Below, piece after piece: positions 16,078 through 24,464 of a stretch of DNA of 54,141 nt. Location of the stretch: contig CAKURL010000008.1 of NCBI GenBank assembly GCA_934675685.1, forward strand, positions 1 through 54,141. The letters are read 5' to 3'. A program made the translations under genes and the position numbers. This DNA is from an uncultured Candidatus Melainabacteria bacterium. Lineage in GTDB: Bacteria > Cyanobacteriota > Vampirovibrionia > Gastranaerophilales > Gastranaerophilaceae. Positions within the stretch are counted from its first letter, which is position 1. Each line of letters begins with the position of its first letter. A model generated the notes under the pieces. That model was not told the DNA's origin. It did not search any database and saw nothing but the letters and a program-made list of their open reading frames with translations.

Positions 16078-16343
16078 TGGAACACATAAGGCTTTGTCAA
16101 AGTTGCAGAAAAAAAACAAATAGAGATGAATTAATCAAAATTACAAAAATAAATGACGTAACATTAAAAATCAACCCAAAATCCTCTGAGCTTGGGCGAA
16201 GCTTATATGTCTGCAAAAATAGCGATTGCATTAAAAATTTGATTAAGAAAAAAAGAATTAAAAGCGCTCTTAAATTCTCAAACCAAAATGAAATCGAAAG
16301 AATAGAAAAAGAGCTTTTGGATATGTTTAAAATTAAAAAATAA
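16077..16343 (+). CDS. ylxR: YlxR/RnpM family RNA-binding protein
   Basis: 88-residue basic protein with the YlxR (DUF448) pattern: RLCQSCRKK at the N terminus, LGRSLYVCKNSDC in the middle and a basic KKKRIKSALKF helix. Family members bind RNA and have been linked to RNase P modulation. Usually the gene lies between nusA and infB; here it is translationally coupled to a methyltransferase gene, an uncommon location. Its end overlaps the convergent next gene by 11 bases. Confidence 0.85.
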   Translation: MEHIRLCQSCRKKTNRDELIKITKINDVTLKINPKSSELGRSLYVCKNSDCIKNLIKKKRIKSALKFSNQNEIERIEKELLDMFKIKK

Positions 16344-16914
16344 AGTCAAAACAATCTAAAAGTAAGCTCAAGTCTTTCTTTTCAATTGCGATAGCTATTT
16401 CTTTTTTCACGAGTTCAACTTGTTCTTCGTTTAAGACTTTTAAATAATCGGGCATTTTGATTTGGCTTGTGTTTGAACAATTGCAAAAGCCTTTATTTAA
16501 GACCAAAAAGTCTCTATAAGCTTTTAAAATCGGCACAAATTTTTTGTCTGGGACATAAATTCTGTTTTGATAATATTTTGTGTCTCTTGGATAAGAATTT
16601 TCGACAAAATCCAATAAAAAGTCGATTTCGCTTGTGTATTCTTTTTCTTCGCAATCTTCTCCTAAAAGCTGGTTTCCTTCGAGCTCTGCGTTTTCAATAT
16701 TTGAAATCGAGCTTGCCCAAAGAAGGCAGCCTAGATAGAAGCTTATGTTCATTTTTAAATTGGTTTCAAGTTTTTTTGAAACAAAATTGAAGTTCATTCT
16801 TTTTAATTTTTTGTCAGGGATTGAATTAAACATGTAATATGTATATCCTACTTGCCCCAAATATTCTAAGGCAACAGGCGCAAACCCAGGGTCAAATTTC
16901 ACTTTAGTATTCAT
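16333..16914 (-). CDS. Hypothetical cytoplasmic protein
   Basis: 193 residues, not recognised. No signal peptide or clear transmembrane segment; predicted mainly helical. Features are a Cys-rich spot (NKGFCNCSN), an acidic patch near residue 85 (GEDCEEKEYTSE) and aromatic runs near the N terminus (YLGQVGYTYYMF). The gene has a TAAAAT box six bases before its ATG, so it looks like a separately transcribed, leaderless gene. Base composition matches the neighbours. Confidence 0.7.
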   Translation of the reverse strand: MNTKVKFDPGFAPVALEYLGQVGYTYYMFNSIPDKKLKRMNFNFVSKKLETNLKMNISFYLGCLLWASSISNIENAELEGNQLLGEDCEEKEYTSEIDFLLDFVENSYPRDTKYYQNRIYVPDKKFVPILKAYRDFLVLNKGFCNCSNTSQIKMPDYLKVLNEEQVELVKKEIAIAIEKKDLSLLLDCFDFIF

Positions 16915-16920
16915 ATCTTA

Positions 16921-16926
16921 ATTTTA
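16921..16926 (-). promoter_or_regulatory. -10 box of the hypothetical gene at 16914 (leaderless geometry)
   Basis: TAAAAT on the minus strand, exactly six bases before the ATG at 16914. Confidence 0.4.
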
Positions 16927-16932
16927 GTCAAA

Positions 16933-16958
16933 AAATGAGGGCTTTCAAGCCCTCATTT
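16933..16958 (-). terminator. Rho-independent terminator after hpf
   Basis: AAATGAGGGCTT and AAGCCCTCATTT form a 12-pair stem with a two-base gap as written. On the minus strand it is followed by a run of T. Confidence 0.8.
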
Positions 16959-16975
16959 GAAATATATTTTATGTT

Positions 16976-17332
16976 TTATACTTCTTCTTTTTCTTCTTGT
17001 GGGTTTCTGATTGTTTCTACGCCACCTTTAGATTTAGATAAGCCTTTTTCTTTATATTTTTTAACTTGGCGTTCAAGTTTGTCGCAAACAAGGTCAATTG
17101 AAGCATACATAGATTCTGCTTTTTCTTCCACGCGGATAGTGTCGCCGCCGATTTTGCAATTGATTTCTGCGATGTGTGAGTCGTTTACAGATGGATTTTT
17201 AATAACTGACAAAACTGCTTCGATAGAGTTGATTTGCTCGTAATGCGCAGCAACTTTTCCTGCTTTTTCTTTAACGTAAGCTTTGATTGCGTCAGTGATT
17301 TCGATGTTTCTGCCGTTTACGTGAATATACAT
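16976..17332 (-). CDS. hpf: Ribosome hibernation promoting factor
   Basis: Binds the 30S decoding/anticodon region in resting cells. The S30AE domain is complete: MYIHVNGRNIEITDAIKAYV, INSIEAVLSVIK, AEINCKIGGDTIRVEEKAES and MYASIDLVCDKLERQVKKYK. The ~100-residue S30AE is followed only by a short charged tail, so this is the short form, lacking the dimerising domain of long HPF. The frame is open to an ATG at 17365. I prefer the ATG at 17332 because GGAG precedes it and the -10 box at 17379-17384 would put the transcript start almost on the upstream ATG. Confidence 0.92.
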   Translation of the reverse strand: MYIHVNGRNIEITDAIKAYVKEKAGKVAAHYEQINSIEAVLSVIKNPSVNDSHIAEINCKIGGDTIRVEEKAESMYASIDLVCDKLERQVKKYKEKGLSKSKGGVETIRNPQEEKEEV

Positions 17333-17378
17333 AGTGGTCTCCATTTCTAGCGTGATAGTCTCCATCTCGCACTTATAT

Positions 17379-17384
17379 ATTATA
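17379..17384 (-). promoter_or_regulatory. -10 box of hpf
   Basis: TATAAT on the minus strand; the predicted transcript start near 17372 leaves a ~40-base leader before the ATG at 17332. Confidence 0.5.
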
Positions 17385-17501
17385 CCCTATTTTTTGTTTT
17401 TTTAAAACCAAAACACAAAAAAAGTAAAAATAATTTACTAATTACACCAAAAGTAGTATTATAACAAGGTAAAGATTTAAAAATTGTTTAAGGAATTAAC
17501 T

Positions 17502-18746
17502 ATGGCTACATTAATTGAAAAATATAATGACGAAATAAGAAATATGTCAAATTACATAATGTTTGAAATAAAAGCGCGTCAAATCGAGCTTACGCCGGAA
17601 TTGACAAAGAAAAATAGAAAACCTATTCCTTTGTCTATGGGAGCTCCCGTGGAAATGGTGCCTGACTTTTTAATTCAAAAAACAAAAGAATATTTAGACG
17701 TTGAAGCCCTCCACACATATTCCACTCCAAAAGGCGAAGTAAAATTTTTAGAAGCAGTCGCAAGTTACATGAAAAATAGATTTAATGTCGATTTAAATCC
17801 TAAAACTGAAATCTGTTCTTTGATAGGCTCAAAAGAAGGTTTGTCGAACCTTGTTCGCTCTTTGGTAAACGCAAAACAAAAAGAAGAAGAAAAAGACGTT
17901 ATTCTAATTCCTTCTCCAGGGTATGCTTCATATACTCAAATGATTCAAGCTTCGGGCGCTCGCGCTTTTGGCTTGGAATTGAGCGAAGAAAATAATTATA
18001 TGCCAAATTTAGAAGACGAATTAAAAAGATACCTTAAAGAAGGTAACGACATAAATAAAATCAAAGCATTAATCATAAACTACCCAAACAACCCTCTTGG
18101 CTGCACTTGCACGTTTGAATATCTTCAACAATGTGTAGATTTTTGCAACAAATATCAAATCACTTTGATTTCAGATAATGCATATTGTGAAATGTATTAC
18201 GACGAAGACTTTAAACCCCACAGCGCCCTAGAATGCAAAGGCGGTATGGATTGTTGCATTGAAATGTATAGCTTATCTAAAACTTATGCTATGACAGGCT
18301 GGCGTGTTGGTTTTGCTGTTGGAAATAAAGACATCATAACAATGCTTGCAAGGACAAAATCCACTGTGGATACAGGGATTTTTAAAGTTATCCAATATGC
18401 AAGCGCAGATTTGATGACAAGCAAAGAAGGTCAAGAATATATTGACGAACAAAATATCAAATTCAAAAACAAAATTCAAAAGTTCGTTGATGGCTTAAAT
18501 GAGCTTAAATACAACGTGAAAATGCCAAAAGCGACATTTTATCTTTGGGTAAAAATTCCTCCTCGCTATCAAGATTGCGTTCAATTTGCAAAAGATTTAT
18601 TGGAAAAATCAGGCATTGTAGTAGTCCCTGGGACTGCTTACGACGAAAAAGCGAAAAATTATGTCCGCTTGTCTGTTGTAGCTTCGGATAATGACTTGGC
18701 TGAAGTTATAAATAGAATGAAAGAAGACGGTTTTTATTGGGAATAA
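17502..18746 (+). CDS. Class I/II PLP aminotransferase, LL-DAP aminotransferase-like
   Basis: 414 residues with a full aminotransferase fold: INYPNNPLG, ISDNAYCEMYYD and the PLP lysine in SLSKTYAMTGWRVGFAVGN. The MTGWR-GFAVGN context and the following KSTVDTGIFKVIQ resemble LL-diaminopimelate aminotransferases (DapL), which make DAP in one step from tetrahydrodipicolinate in Cyanobacteria and relatives. An aspartate or aromatic aminotransferase is the alternative. lysA at the window end uses the DAP product. A TTG at 17484 is possible, but AAGGA before the ATG at 17502 fits better. The secreted SH3 gene follows two bases after the stop. Confidence 0.75.
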   Translation: MATLIEKYNDEIRNMSNYIMFEIKARQIELTPELTKKNRKPIPLSMGAPVEMVPDFLIQKTKEYLDVEALHTYSTPKGEVKFLEAVASYMKNRFNVDLNPKTEICSLIGSKEGLSNLVRSLVNAKQKEEEKDVILIPSPGYASYTQMIQASGARAFGLELSEENNYMPNLEDELKRYLKEGNDINKIKALIINYPNNPLGCTCTFEYLQQCVDFCNKYQITLISDNAYCEMYYDEDFKPHSALECKGGMDCCIEMYSLSKTYAMTGWRVGFAVGNKDIITMLARTKSTVDTGIFKVIQYASADLMTSKEGQEYIDEQNIKFKNKIQKFVDGLNELKYNVKMPKATFYLWVKIPPRYQDCVQFAKDLLEKSGIVVVPGTAYDEKAKNYVRLSVVASDNDLAEVINRMKEDGFYWE

Positions 18747-18748
18747 AA

Positions 18749-19420
18749 ATGAAAAAACCCTTAAAAAATAAAAAAAGCTTTCTTGCTTTTTTCTTTCTTT
18801 TTTCTTTGATTAGCTTCGCAAAAGCTGACGTTTCGCCATACTATATAAATTCTTTAAAAAGATATGGTGCAGGTTTTAGCGAGGTCAAAAGCCCTCTTGT
18901 AATGCGCCAAGAGCCAAAAAGCGACGCGAAGATTTTAGAAACATTAAACTTTGACTATAAAAACCAAGCATTTTGCCAAATAAACAAAAATAGGTGTGAA
19001 ATAGATGACGTTTTTGCAGGCTATTCAACAGGAAAAAAACTCGCATTTTTAACCACGATAGATACCTCGGATAACTGGAATTTAGTCTGCTTTAACCAAG
19101 TCCAAAGCCCAGTGTGCGGGTGGGTTGAAAACGAAAAAAACAAATTCTATACAACGGGCGAATTTTTTGAGCACTTTGGAAAAAAATATGGAGTTTATCT
19201 TTTTAAAGATTTGAAAAAAGCAGATAAAATTCTTTATAGCGCGCCTTTTAAAGAAACAAATTCAACGGGCTCTTTAGAGATGCCAAAGTTCATCTCTCCT
19301 TGGCTCATCAGGGGAAATTGGATATTGGTCAAAGCGCAAGAATACAACAACCAATTCAAAACGGGCTATTTGAATTTTAGAGGGTCTGATGGCAAATTAA
19401 AGATTTTTGTAAATCTATAA
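18749..19420 (+). CDS. Secreted protein with SH3-like domain
   Basis: 223 residues starting MKKPLKNKKSFLAFFFLF, a Sec signal peptide probably cut after FAKA. Residues ~45-60 (PLVMRQEPKSDAKILETL) match the first strand of bacterial SH3 (SH3b) domains, which often bind cell wall or mediate protein contacts. Cys residues (QINKNRC, LVCF, SPVCGW) suggest disulfides. A second SH3-like half may lie near residues 155-220. Location between an aminotransferase and pgi gives no clue to function. Confidence 0.7.
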   Translation: MKKPLKNKKSFLAFFFLFSLISFAKADVSPYYINSLKRYGAGFSEVKSPLVMRQEPKSDAKILETLNFDYKNQAFCQINKNRCEIDDVFAGYSTGKKLAFLTTIDTSDNWNLVCFNQVQSPVCGWVENEKNKFYTTGEFFEHFGKKYGVYLFKDLKKADKILYSAPFKETNSTGSLEMPKFISPWLIRGNWILVKAQEYNNQFKTGYLNFRGSDGKLKIFVNL

Positions 19421-19449
19421 TTTTTTATAAATTTTTCATAAAACGGTTT

Positions 19450-19491
19450 TTAAAAAGACCCGAAGGTTTTGCCCTCGGGTCTTTAAATTTT
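19450..19491. terminator. Bidirectional rho-independent terminator
   Basis: AAAGACCCGA (19454-19463) pairs with TCGGGTCTTT (19475-19484), extended by A-T pairs and T-runs on both sides. Separates the convergent SH3 gene and pgi. Confidence 0.85.
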
Positions 19492-19520
19492 TGAAATATT
19501 TAAAAAGCAAAAGCTATAAA

Positions 19521-20741
19521 CTATTTTGCTAAAGCTTTTTTAACTTCTTTTTTGTAAATTTCAACATTAGGTTGCAAAACTTCATCAAGAGCGATTTCTT
19601 TAGGAGTTACGTTGTGTTTTTGTGCTCTTAGGATATAGCCTGTGTATAAAGTTTCAAAATGTTTTAATTCAATAAATCTGCCGATTGATTTTGGGCTTAA
19701 ATCTTCTAAAACAATTTTTGCAACTGGGTGTTGGTTAGCGTATGCGCTGATTACGCCTTGCATAACAGCATTCATCACTTTGTCGTCTGATTTAACATAA
19801 GTGAAAGTGAAGAAAGAATCGGTGTTTTCAACATCTAAATCAGCTTCTGCATTGTAGTGTAAATATCCTGGGCCAACGTTTGTGTCTGTTGAAATTCTGG
19901 CTTTCAAGGATTCATTTTTCAATTGTTTTTCCCATAAAGTTGTGCCAAAGAATTCGTCTCCAAAATATTCAACGAAGTGTTTATTTTTACCTGCATTTTT
20001 TGCTTTTACGTTGAATTTTGCTAATTGCAAAGCTTCATTTTCTTCAACGTTTGAATTCAAGAATTCGTCTTGAGCATTTAAGCTTGCTTCTAATAATTCT
20101 TTAACTTCTTCTTTTGAAACGCCTAGGAAGAACAAAGTGAAGATTGTAGCGTCGTCTAAGATTGAAAATCTTCCGCCAACGTCATCGTGTACAAAACCTG
20201 ACATTTTAATTGCACCGGAATCAACGATTCTTCTTAAAGCAGATTTTTCAGAATTTGCGTCTGTCATAGCAACAAATTGGCTTGAAGTATCTTTTGAACC
20301 TGTAAATTTTTCAACAGCTTCTTTTGCTTTTTCGTAGCCAACGGTAGTTTCTAAAGTTCCGCCTGATTTTGAAACAACTAAGAATAAAGTTTTTGATAAA
20401 TCAAGAGTTTTGATAAAACGGTCAAAGCTCAAAGGAACAACAGAAGAGAAGAAATGAACATGAGCTTCAATTCCCATCATTTTTGTGATGTTTTCTGTTG
20501 TGTGGCGAGAGCCGCCGATACCTAAAATGGCGATGTCTGTATATTTGTCGCCTTTTGCAGTTTTTGCCATGTCATATAATTTGTCTAAGTTTTCCAATTG
20601 AGTTTTTGGTAAAACTTTAATCCAATTTAAAAATTGGCCTTTTTGTCCTGCGCGAGATTTGATGTCTTCAACAGCTTGTGAAGCTAATTCTTGGAATTTA
20701 GAACAGCAGCATTTTTTTATTACTTCAACAGTCTTTGTCAT
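19521..20741 (-). CDS. pgi: Glucose-6-phosphate isomerase
   Basis: Interconverts glucose-6-phosphate and fructose-6-phosphate. Two SIS-fold halves are visible with ILGIGGSRH, VVSKSGGTLET (phosphate binding), HDDVGGRFSILDD (PGI signature) and a C-terminal EVLQPNVEIYKK. 406 residues is the short, Firmicutes/Thermotoga-like size class rather than the ~550-residue E. coli type. CCC repeats near the N terminus (KKCCCSK) are unusual. AGGAAAT precedes the ATG. A single-gene unit. Confidence 0.95.
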   Translation of the reverse strand: MTKTVEVIKKCCCSKFQELASQAVEDIKSRAGQKGQFLNWIKVLPKTQLENLDKLYDMAKTAKGDKYTDIAILGIGGSRHTTENITKMMGIEAHVHFFSSVVPLSFDRFIKTLDLSKTLFLVVSKSGGTLETTVGYEKAKEAVEKFTGSKDTSSQFVAMTDANSEKSALRRIVDSGAIKMSGFVHDDVGGRFSILDDATIFTLFFLGVSKEEVKELLEASLNAQDEFLNSNVEENEALQLAKFNVKAKNAGKNKHFVEYFGDEFFGTTLWEKQLKNESLKARISTDTNVGPGYLHYNAEADLDVENTDSFFTFTYVKSDDKVMNAVMQGVISAYANQHPVAKIVLEDLSPKSIGRFIELKHFETLYTGYILRAQKHNVTPKEIALDEVLQPNVEIYKKEVKKALAK

Positions 20742-20809
20742 ATTTCCTCCATAAAAGATTGTTTTACATATCTATCATGGGACAAAAATTGTCGTTTTAC
20801 AAGTAAAAA

Positions 20810-22048
20810 TTAAACTAAATCTTCTTTTTCGGTGGTTTCGATTGCTTTTTTGGCGTCTTGAGCTTTTGAAACAGAATAAATCCAATATAAATCGTCGCAA
20901 GATTTTTTAATTGTAGCGAGGTTATTGAAGTCTAGAATCGAAGGCAATACATTATCCACTTCGCATTCTTCCAAAGTCGGAAATCTATAATCGCTTTTTT
21001 TGTCGTTTGTGGCTCTGTTTCTTTGTTTTTCGTAAGCTCTTCTTGTATAAAGTTCAAAAGCATCCTCGACCATTTTTTGGTCATCTTCAGAGCGTTTTGG
21101 GTCTCTATAGGCTTCGTCGAAGAATTTTTGAAAAGGAGTATATGCTGTGTGTCCCGATTTGATTTTGTCCCCTGCTTTTAATTTGTAGCAAAAATCTTCG
21201 ATATCTTTTAATTTTGCAACGTCTGAACCAATGATTTGCATTTCAGAATGGAAACCGCGTTTTGGTCTGGTTTCTCCTATGTCTGCAAGGTTGAAATCCA
21301 AGTGCAAGGCCATATAGCCCGAACCTTTCTCTAGTTCTTGAACTTCTATTGAAGGAAGTTCATTCAGGCTGCGGACTTCGTTTATAGCTTCCATTAATTT
21401 TTCAAGGTCTTCTTTTTTAAAGTATCCGAAAGTTTTTTGAGAGCTGTTTTGAGAATAGTTTTGGACTTCGTCTACAATTAGACCTTCTTCTTTGATTGTG
21501 TTTGCCAAAGTAGATAAGATTTTGCCCGTATTTTCATAGCTTGCGTTTCTCATGACGATACGAGTGCCTGAGATATCTTTGATGTGGGTTTTGATACCTT
21601 TTTCGTCGTGCGGAGAGAAAATATCTTGCAAGAAACTAGAATTCCCAGGTTTAAAAGCTTTTTCGATTTTTTTATCTATTTTTTCTTGAATGCTGTCTGG
21701 AGATTTTATTCTCGCTTCGATAATTTCGATTGGCGCGTCTTCGTTTCCTGTTTGAATTCTTTTTCCGTTTTCGTCTCGTTTTTGATAAACCATTTCTCCA
21801 AAGTCGCGAGCTAAAACGTTCACCATGTAGCTTTGCGCAGATTGCGCATGGTCATGGATATTTTGGCACATTTGTTGGTCTTCTGTGACATATCTTGATG
21901 TAAATGAGATTGTGTCTTTTTTTAATGGAGCAAGCTTTGTGTTTTGAAAATTTATGTTTGTAAAATAAGATGGTTGTAAAAAACTTACTTTTTTTGCTTT
22001 TTGACTTGTTTGATTTGAGTTTATTTTAAAAGGATTGATGTTTAGCAC
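20810..22048 (-). CDS. RelA/SpoT-domain protein with an FTS-type N-terminal segment
   Basis: 412 residues, GTG start with GAGG upstream. Residues ~110-290 carry the (p)ppGpp synthetase-like pattern: ARIKSPDSIQEKIDKK, IKDISGTRIVM, a long insert, GYMALHLDF and HSEMQI. No HD hydrolase, TGS or ACT domain is present, so it is a small alarmone synthetase-like protein or a derived nucleotide-binding relative. The first 55 residues are polar, low-complexity and end in DTISFTSR, resembling the F-x-G-type segments in other proteins of this window. The C-terminal ~110 residues are unassigned. Catalytic competence is not certain because the insert separates key strands. Confidence 0.72.
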   Translation of the reverse strand: MLNINPFKINSNQTSQKAKKVSFLQPSYFTNINFQNTKLAPLKKDTISFTSRYVTEDQQMCQNIHDHAQSAQSYMVNVLARDFGEMVYQKRDENGKRIQTGNEDAPIEIIEARIKSPDSIQEKIDKKIEKAFKPGNSSFLQDIFSPHDEKGIKTHIKDISGTRIVMRNASYENTGKILSTLANTIKEEGLIVDEVQNYSQNSSQKTFGYFKKEDLEKLMEAINEVRSLNELPSIEVQELEKGSGYMALHLDFNLADIGETRPKRGFHSEMQIIGSDVAKLKDIEDFCYKLKAGDKIKSGHTAYTPFQKFFDEAYRDPKRSEDDQKMVEDAFELYTRRAYEKQRNRATNDKKSDYRFPTLEECEVDNVLPSILDFNNLATIKKSCDDLYWIYSVSKAQDAKKAIETTEKEDLV

Positions 22049-22185
22049 TATTTATACCTCATTTGCACCCCTTATATAAAAGCCCTGACAAAAAATTTTT
22101 GACAATTTTTTTGATATTTTGAAAATAATTTTACAATTGTACACATCAACTTTACAAAATTGAAAAAATATTAGAGAATAGTCTT

Positions 22186-22461
22186 ATGGGAAAATGTAAA
22201 AGAAGAAGTCTATATAAGTCTAACACGACTTATTTTATGACCAGAGAAACGGCTGTTAACAACATATTTAAGATGATGGAAGAAACAAACACGAGCAAGA
22301 AATCGAAAAGAAAGTCTAAAAAAAGAGACTTTACGACAAAAGAATTCAATTTCAAAAATGCTTTGTCTACGATAAGCTTATTTGGAATTTCAGCAGAAGA
22401 ACTTTCGGAAGCCGGAGTTGCTTATGAAAATCTTAAAGCATTGGGTTCTGTTTTAAACTAA
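22186..22461 (+). CDS. Small basic hypothetical protein
   Basis: 91 residues. Highly basic first half (GKCKRRS and SKKSKRKSKKRD) followed by FNFKNALSTISLFGISAEEL, an amphipathic helix-like segment. No recognised domain; nucleic-acid or membrane-surface binding is possible by charge only. TTTACA (22151-22156) and GAGAAT (22174-22179) with 17-base spacing form a possible leaderless promoter. It lies between two minus-strand genes for low-complexity or Ala/Gly-rich proteins, with little overlap with other frames, which supports it as real. Confidence 0.5.
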   Translation: MGKCKRRSLYKSNTTYFMTRETAVNNIFKMMEETNTSKKSKRKSKKRDFTTKEFNFKNALSTISLFGISAEELSEAGVAYENLKALGSVLN

Positions 22462-22475
22462 TTTTTGCAAATAAA

Positions 22476-23258
22476 TCAAGCTAAGAAGTTGCATTTAGAA
22501 GCATTTGAATTTCTTCTATATGGGATTTTGTCTGGATTGCTTGCAAGATATGTTTTCATATTTATATTTGGCTTTTCATAAATTGTAACGCCATCTTCTG
22601 TGACGTATTCGATTTTTGAATTGTATGGGTTTTTAGAAACAAAAGAAGCCGTTTTTGTTTCTTCATTTGCGCTTGTATTTTCTTGTTCTTTTAGTCTTTC
22701 TTGTGCTACTTTTTCATCTAAAGATAAGTTTTCTTCGTCTGAAGAATTTTCTTTTGGGGTCGAATTTTCTGTAGTTGCAGTTTTATTTTCTTTATATGGG
22801 AAGATTTTTTGGACAATAGCGTTTGAAACAATGCCCCCTGCTAAGTTTCCAATAAAGCTTCCAACGCCTGCTCCGGCATTACCAGCCACGGCAAAGCCTG
22901 CTATAGCGCCCAGTTTTCTAAAAGCAACGCTAAAGCCGACGTCTCCAAAATATGCAGCAAAACCTGCAACGATAGCTTTTCCTGTGGCTTTTATCCCTTG
23001 AATAGCTCCTTCTTCTTTGAAAGCTGGGATTGCTTCTGAGGTTATTCTAGAACCTAGGCACATAGCTAAATTGACTAAGCCAAAGGGGTCTTTGAGCTCT
23101 TGCCCTATCCCATCTTCGATGCTTATATTTTTCCAATCTGCTTTTGGTTTTTTCGTAGCTTGGGCTTTTTTAGGGCTTGTGCTATTTGGTTTTTTTGCAG
23201 CTCGGGTTTTTTGGGGGTTTGTGCTATTTATTGTTGTTTTAAAAAATCCCATTCCCAT
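22476..23258 (-). CDS. Ala/Gly-rich protein with glycine-zipper-like hydrophobic core
   Basis: 260 residues, family not recognised. N terminus: two near-identical ~14-residue Lys/Ala/Pro repeats (NSTNPQKTRAAKKP and NSTSPKKAQATKKP). The middle (residues ~85-150) is hydrophobic and rich in Gly and Ala (AIAGFAVAGNAGAGVGSFIG), like glycine-zipper membrane segments. The C-terminal third is acidic and disordered (Glu/Asn/Thr rich). Predicted membrane-associated. It lies near other Ala/Gly-rich proteins (23742-25108) and the RelA-like gene. ATG at 23252 is an alternative start. Confidence 0.6.
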   Translation of the reverse strand: MGMGFFKTTINSTNPQKTRAAKKPNSTSPKKAQATKKPKADWKNISIEDGIGQELKDPFGLVNLAMCLGSRITSEAIPAFKEEGAIQGIKATGKAIVAGFAAYFGDVGFSVAFRKLGAIAGFAVAGNAGAGVGSFIGNLAGGIVSNAIVQKIFPYKENKTATTENSTPKENSSDEENLSLDEKVAQERLKEQENTSANEETKTASFVSKNPYNSKIEYVTEDGVTIYEKPNINMKTYLASNPDKIPYRRNSNASKCNFLA

Positions 23259-23340
23259 AATTTTTCCACTATAAATTTGCTTCGGTAATAAAATAAAGTA
23301 TTTTTTAGAGAAAAAATTGCCAAATTTTAAGTTTTTTTGT

Positions 23341-23346
23341 TAGGAT
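23341..23346 (+). promoter_or_regulatory. -10 box of mrnC (leaderless geometry)
   Basis: TAGGAT six bases before the ATG at 23353, with TTGCCA 18 bases upstream (23317-23322). Confidence 0.4.
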
Positions 23347-23352
23347 AAAATT

Positions 23353-23727
23353 ATGAATTCAAATTATAATTTAAAACATTTTGCATATATTGGCGATGTT
23401 ATTTGGGAAATTTTTATCAGAGAAATAGTTATTCAAAACACTCAAGTTCAAAAAACCATGCACCAAATGACGACAAAATGCGTGAATGCGCAGGCTCAAG
23501 CGGATTTTTTAGAAAAAATTATAGATAAATTAACCTCAGACGAAGAAGAAATTCAAAAGCGAGGAAGAAATTTAAAAATTTCAATCAACAAAAAAAATAA
23601 TCCTAAAATCCACGCACTTGCAACTTCTTTTGAAGTCTTGATTGGGTATTTATATCTTTCAAATAAACAAAGACTCGAAGAAATTTTTGATTTGCTTCGA
23701 GACGATGTTTTTAAAATTATAAAATAA
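23353..23727 (+). CDS. mrnC: Mini-ribonuclease III
   Basis: 124-residue RNase III-fold nuclease without a double-stranded RNA-binding domain; family members mature 23S rRNA ends in Firmicutes and act in Cyanobacteria. The catalytic helix FAYIGDVIWEIFIRE (Asp of the RNase III signature), the family-specific KRGRNLK and the second acidic site SFEVLIGYLYL are all present. Usual partner genes such as cysS or rlmB are not adjacent. No ribosome-binding site is evident; the promoter suggests a leaderless mRNA. Confidence 0.93.
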   Translation: MNSNYNLKHFAYIGDVIWEIFIREIVIQNTQVQKTMHQMTTKCVNAQAQADFLEKIIDKLTSDEEEIQKRGRNLKISINKKNNPKIHALATSFEVLIGYLYLSNKQRLEEIFDLLRDDVFKIIK

Positions 23728-23741
23728 TTTTGCTTTTAGGA

Positions 23742-24464
23742 TTAGACTTTCATGGAACTTCTATTTGTGAAAGCCATATAGTTTTTCATGGTTAATGCTT
23801 GATTTTTTCCTCCAACGTTCACTTTTAGGTGCGTTGGGTCGAAATATGGTTTATATGGTTCGTTTTTCAAGTCTTTATTTTTCTTTTCCATGATTTTTTG
23901 AACGCCAAAAGCAGTGACGTCTCTGATGATTGGAGTCAAAATCGCACAACCAACAACAGCGCCAATGAAAGACCCCAAGACGCCGGCGCCTGATTTAATG
24001 TTTTGAGTATATAAATCTTTTGCTTTTTGAGAAGCAGCACCATTTTCGATTAGGGTTGTTTTCATGGCGTCTACATATTCAGCAGGCTTTTTAAACAAAC
24101 CTTTTTGAGCTTTATTTATGCTTTTGTTTGCAAATTCTAGTGCATTTTTAGCAATATCAGATTCAGACATAGCGTCGATTGCTTTTTGCGCAGAATTTTC
24201 TAAGCCTTTGATTACTCTTTCGGTTAATGCCATATAAAGAGCGATGTTTGCAACACCAGTCGCAAGCCCGGCTGGAACTAAGACTTTTTTGTCTTCTTTA
24301 GATGTGTTTTTGTCGCTTGAAGCTGCCCAAGTGTTGCCTAAAGCTGCAAAAATCATGCTTACAACGTTAATGCCCATAAGCAATTTGCCTTGTTTTCCGT
24401 CAGGATTTAATACTCCAATCCCTTTTTCGATGAGGCTTTGAGAGGTTTTTGTCAAATCTGCCAT
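23742..24464 (-). CDS. Putative membrane protein, second of a coupled pair
   Basis: 240 residues, not recognised. Hydrophobic stretches near residues 28-48 (LLMGINVVSMIFAALGNTWA), 65-80 and ~160-185 (GVLGSFIGAVVGCAILTPI) are separated by Lys-rich linkers, suggesting three or so membrane segments. Its ATG overlaps the stop of the gene at 24464-25108 (TAATG), so the two are translated as a pair. Overall style (Ala/Gly hydrophobic blocks, amphipathic Lys helices) resembles the proteins at 34761-35774 and 47084-47881. Function unknown. Confidence 0.65.
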   Translation of the reverse strand: MADLTKTSQSLIEKGIGVLNPDGKQGKLLMGINVVSMIFAALGNTWAASSDKNTSKEDKKVLVPAGLATGVANIALYMALTERVIKGLENSAQKAIDAMSESDIAKNALEFANKSINKAQKGLFKKPAEYVDAMKTTLIENGAASQKAKDLYTQNIKSGAGVLGSFIGAVVGCAILTPIIRDVTAFGVQKIMEKKNKDLKNEPYKPYFDPTHLKVNVGGKNQALTMKNYMAFTNRSSMKV

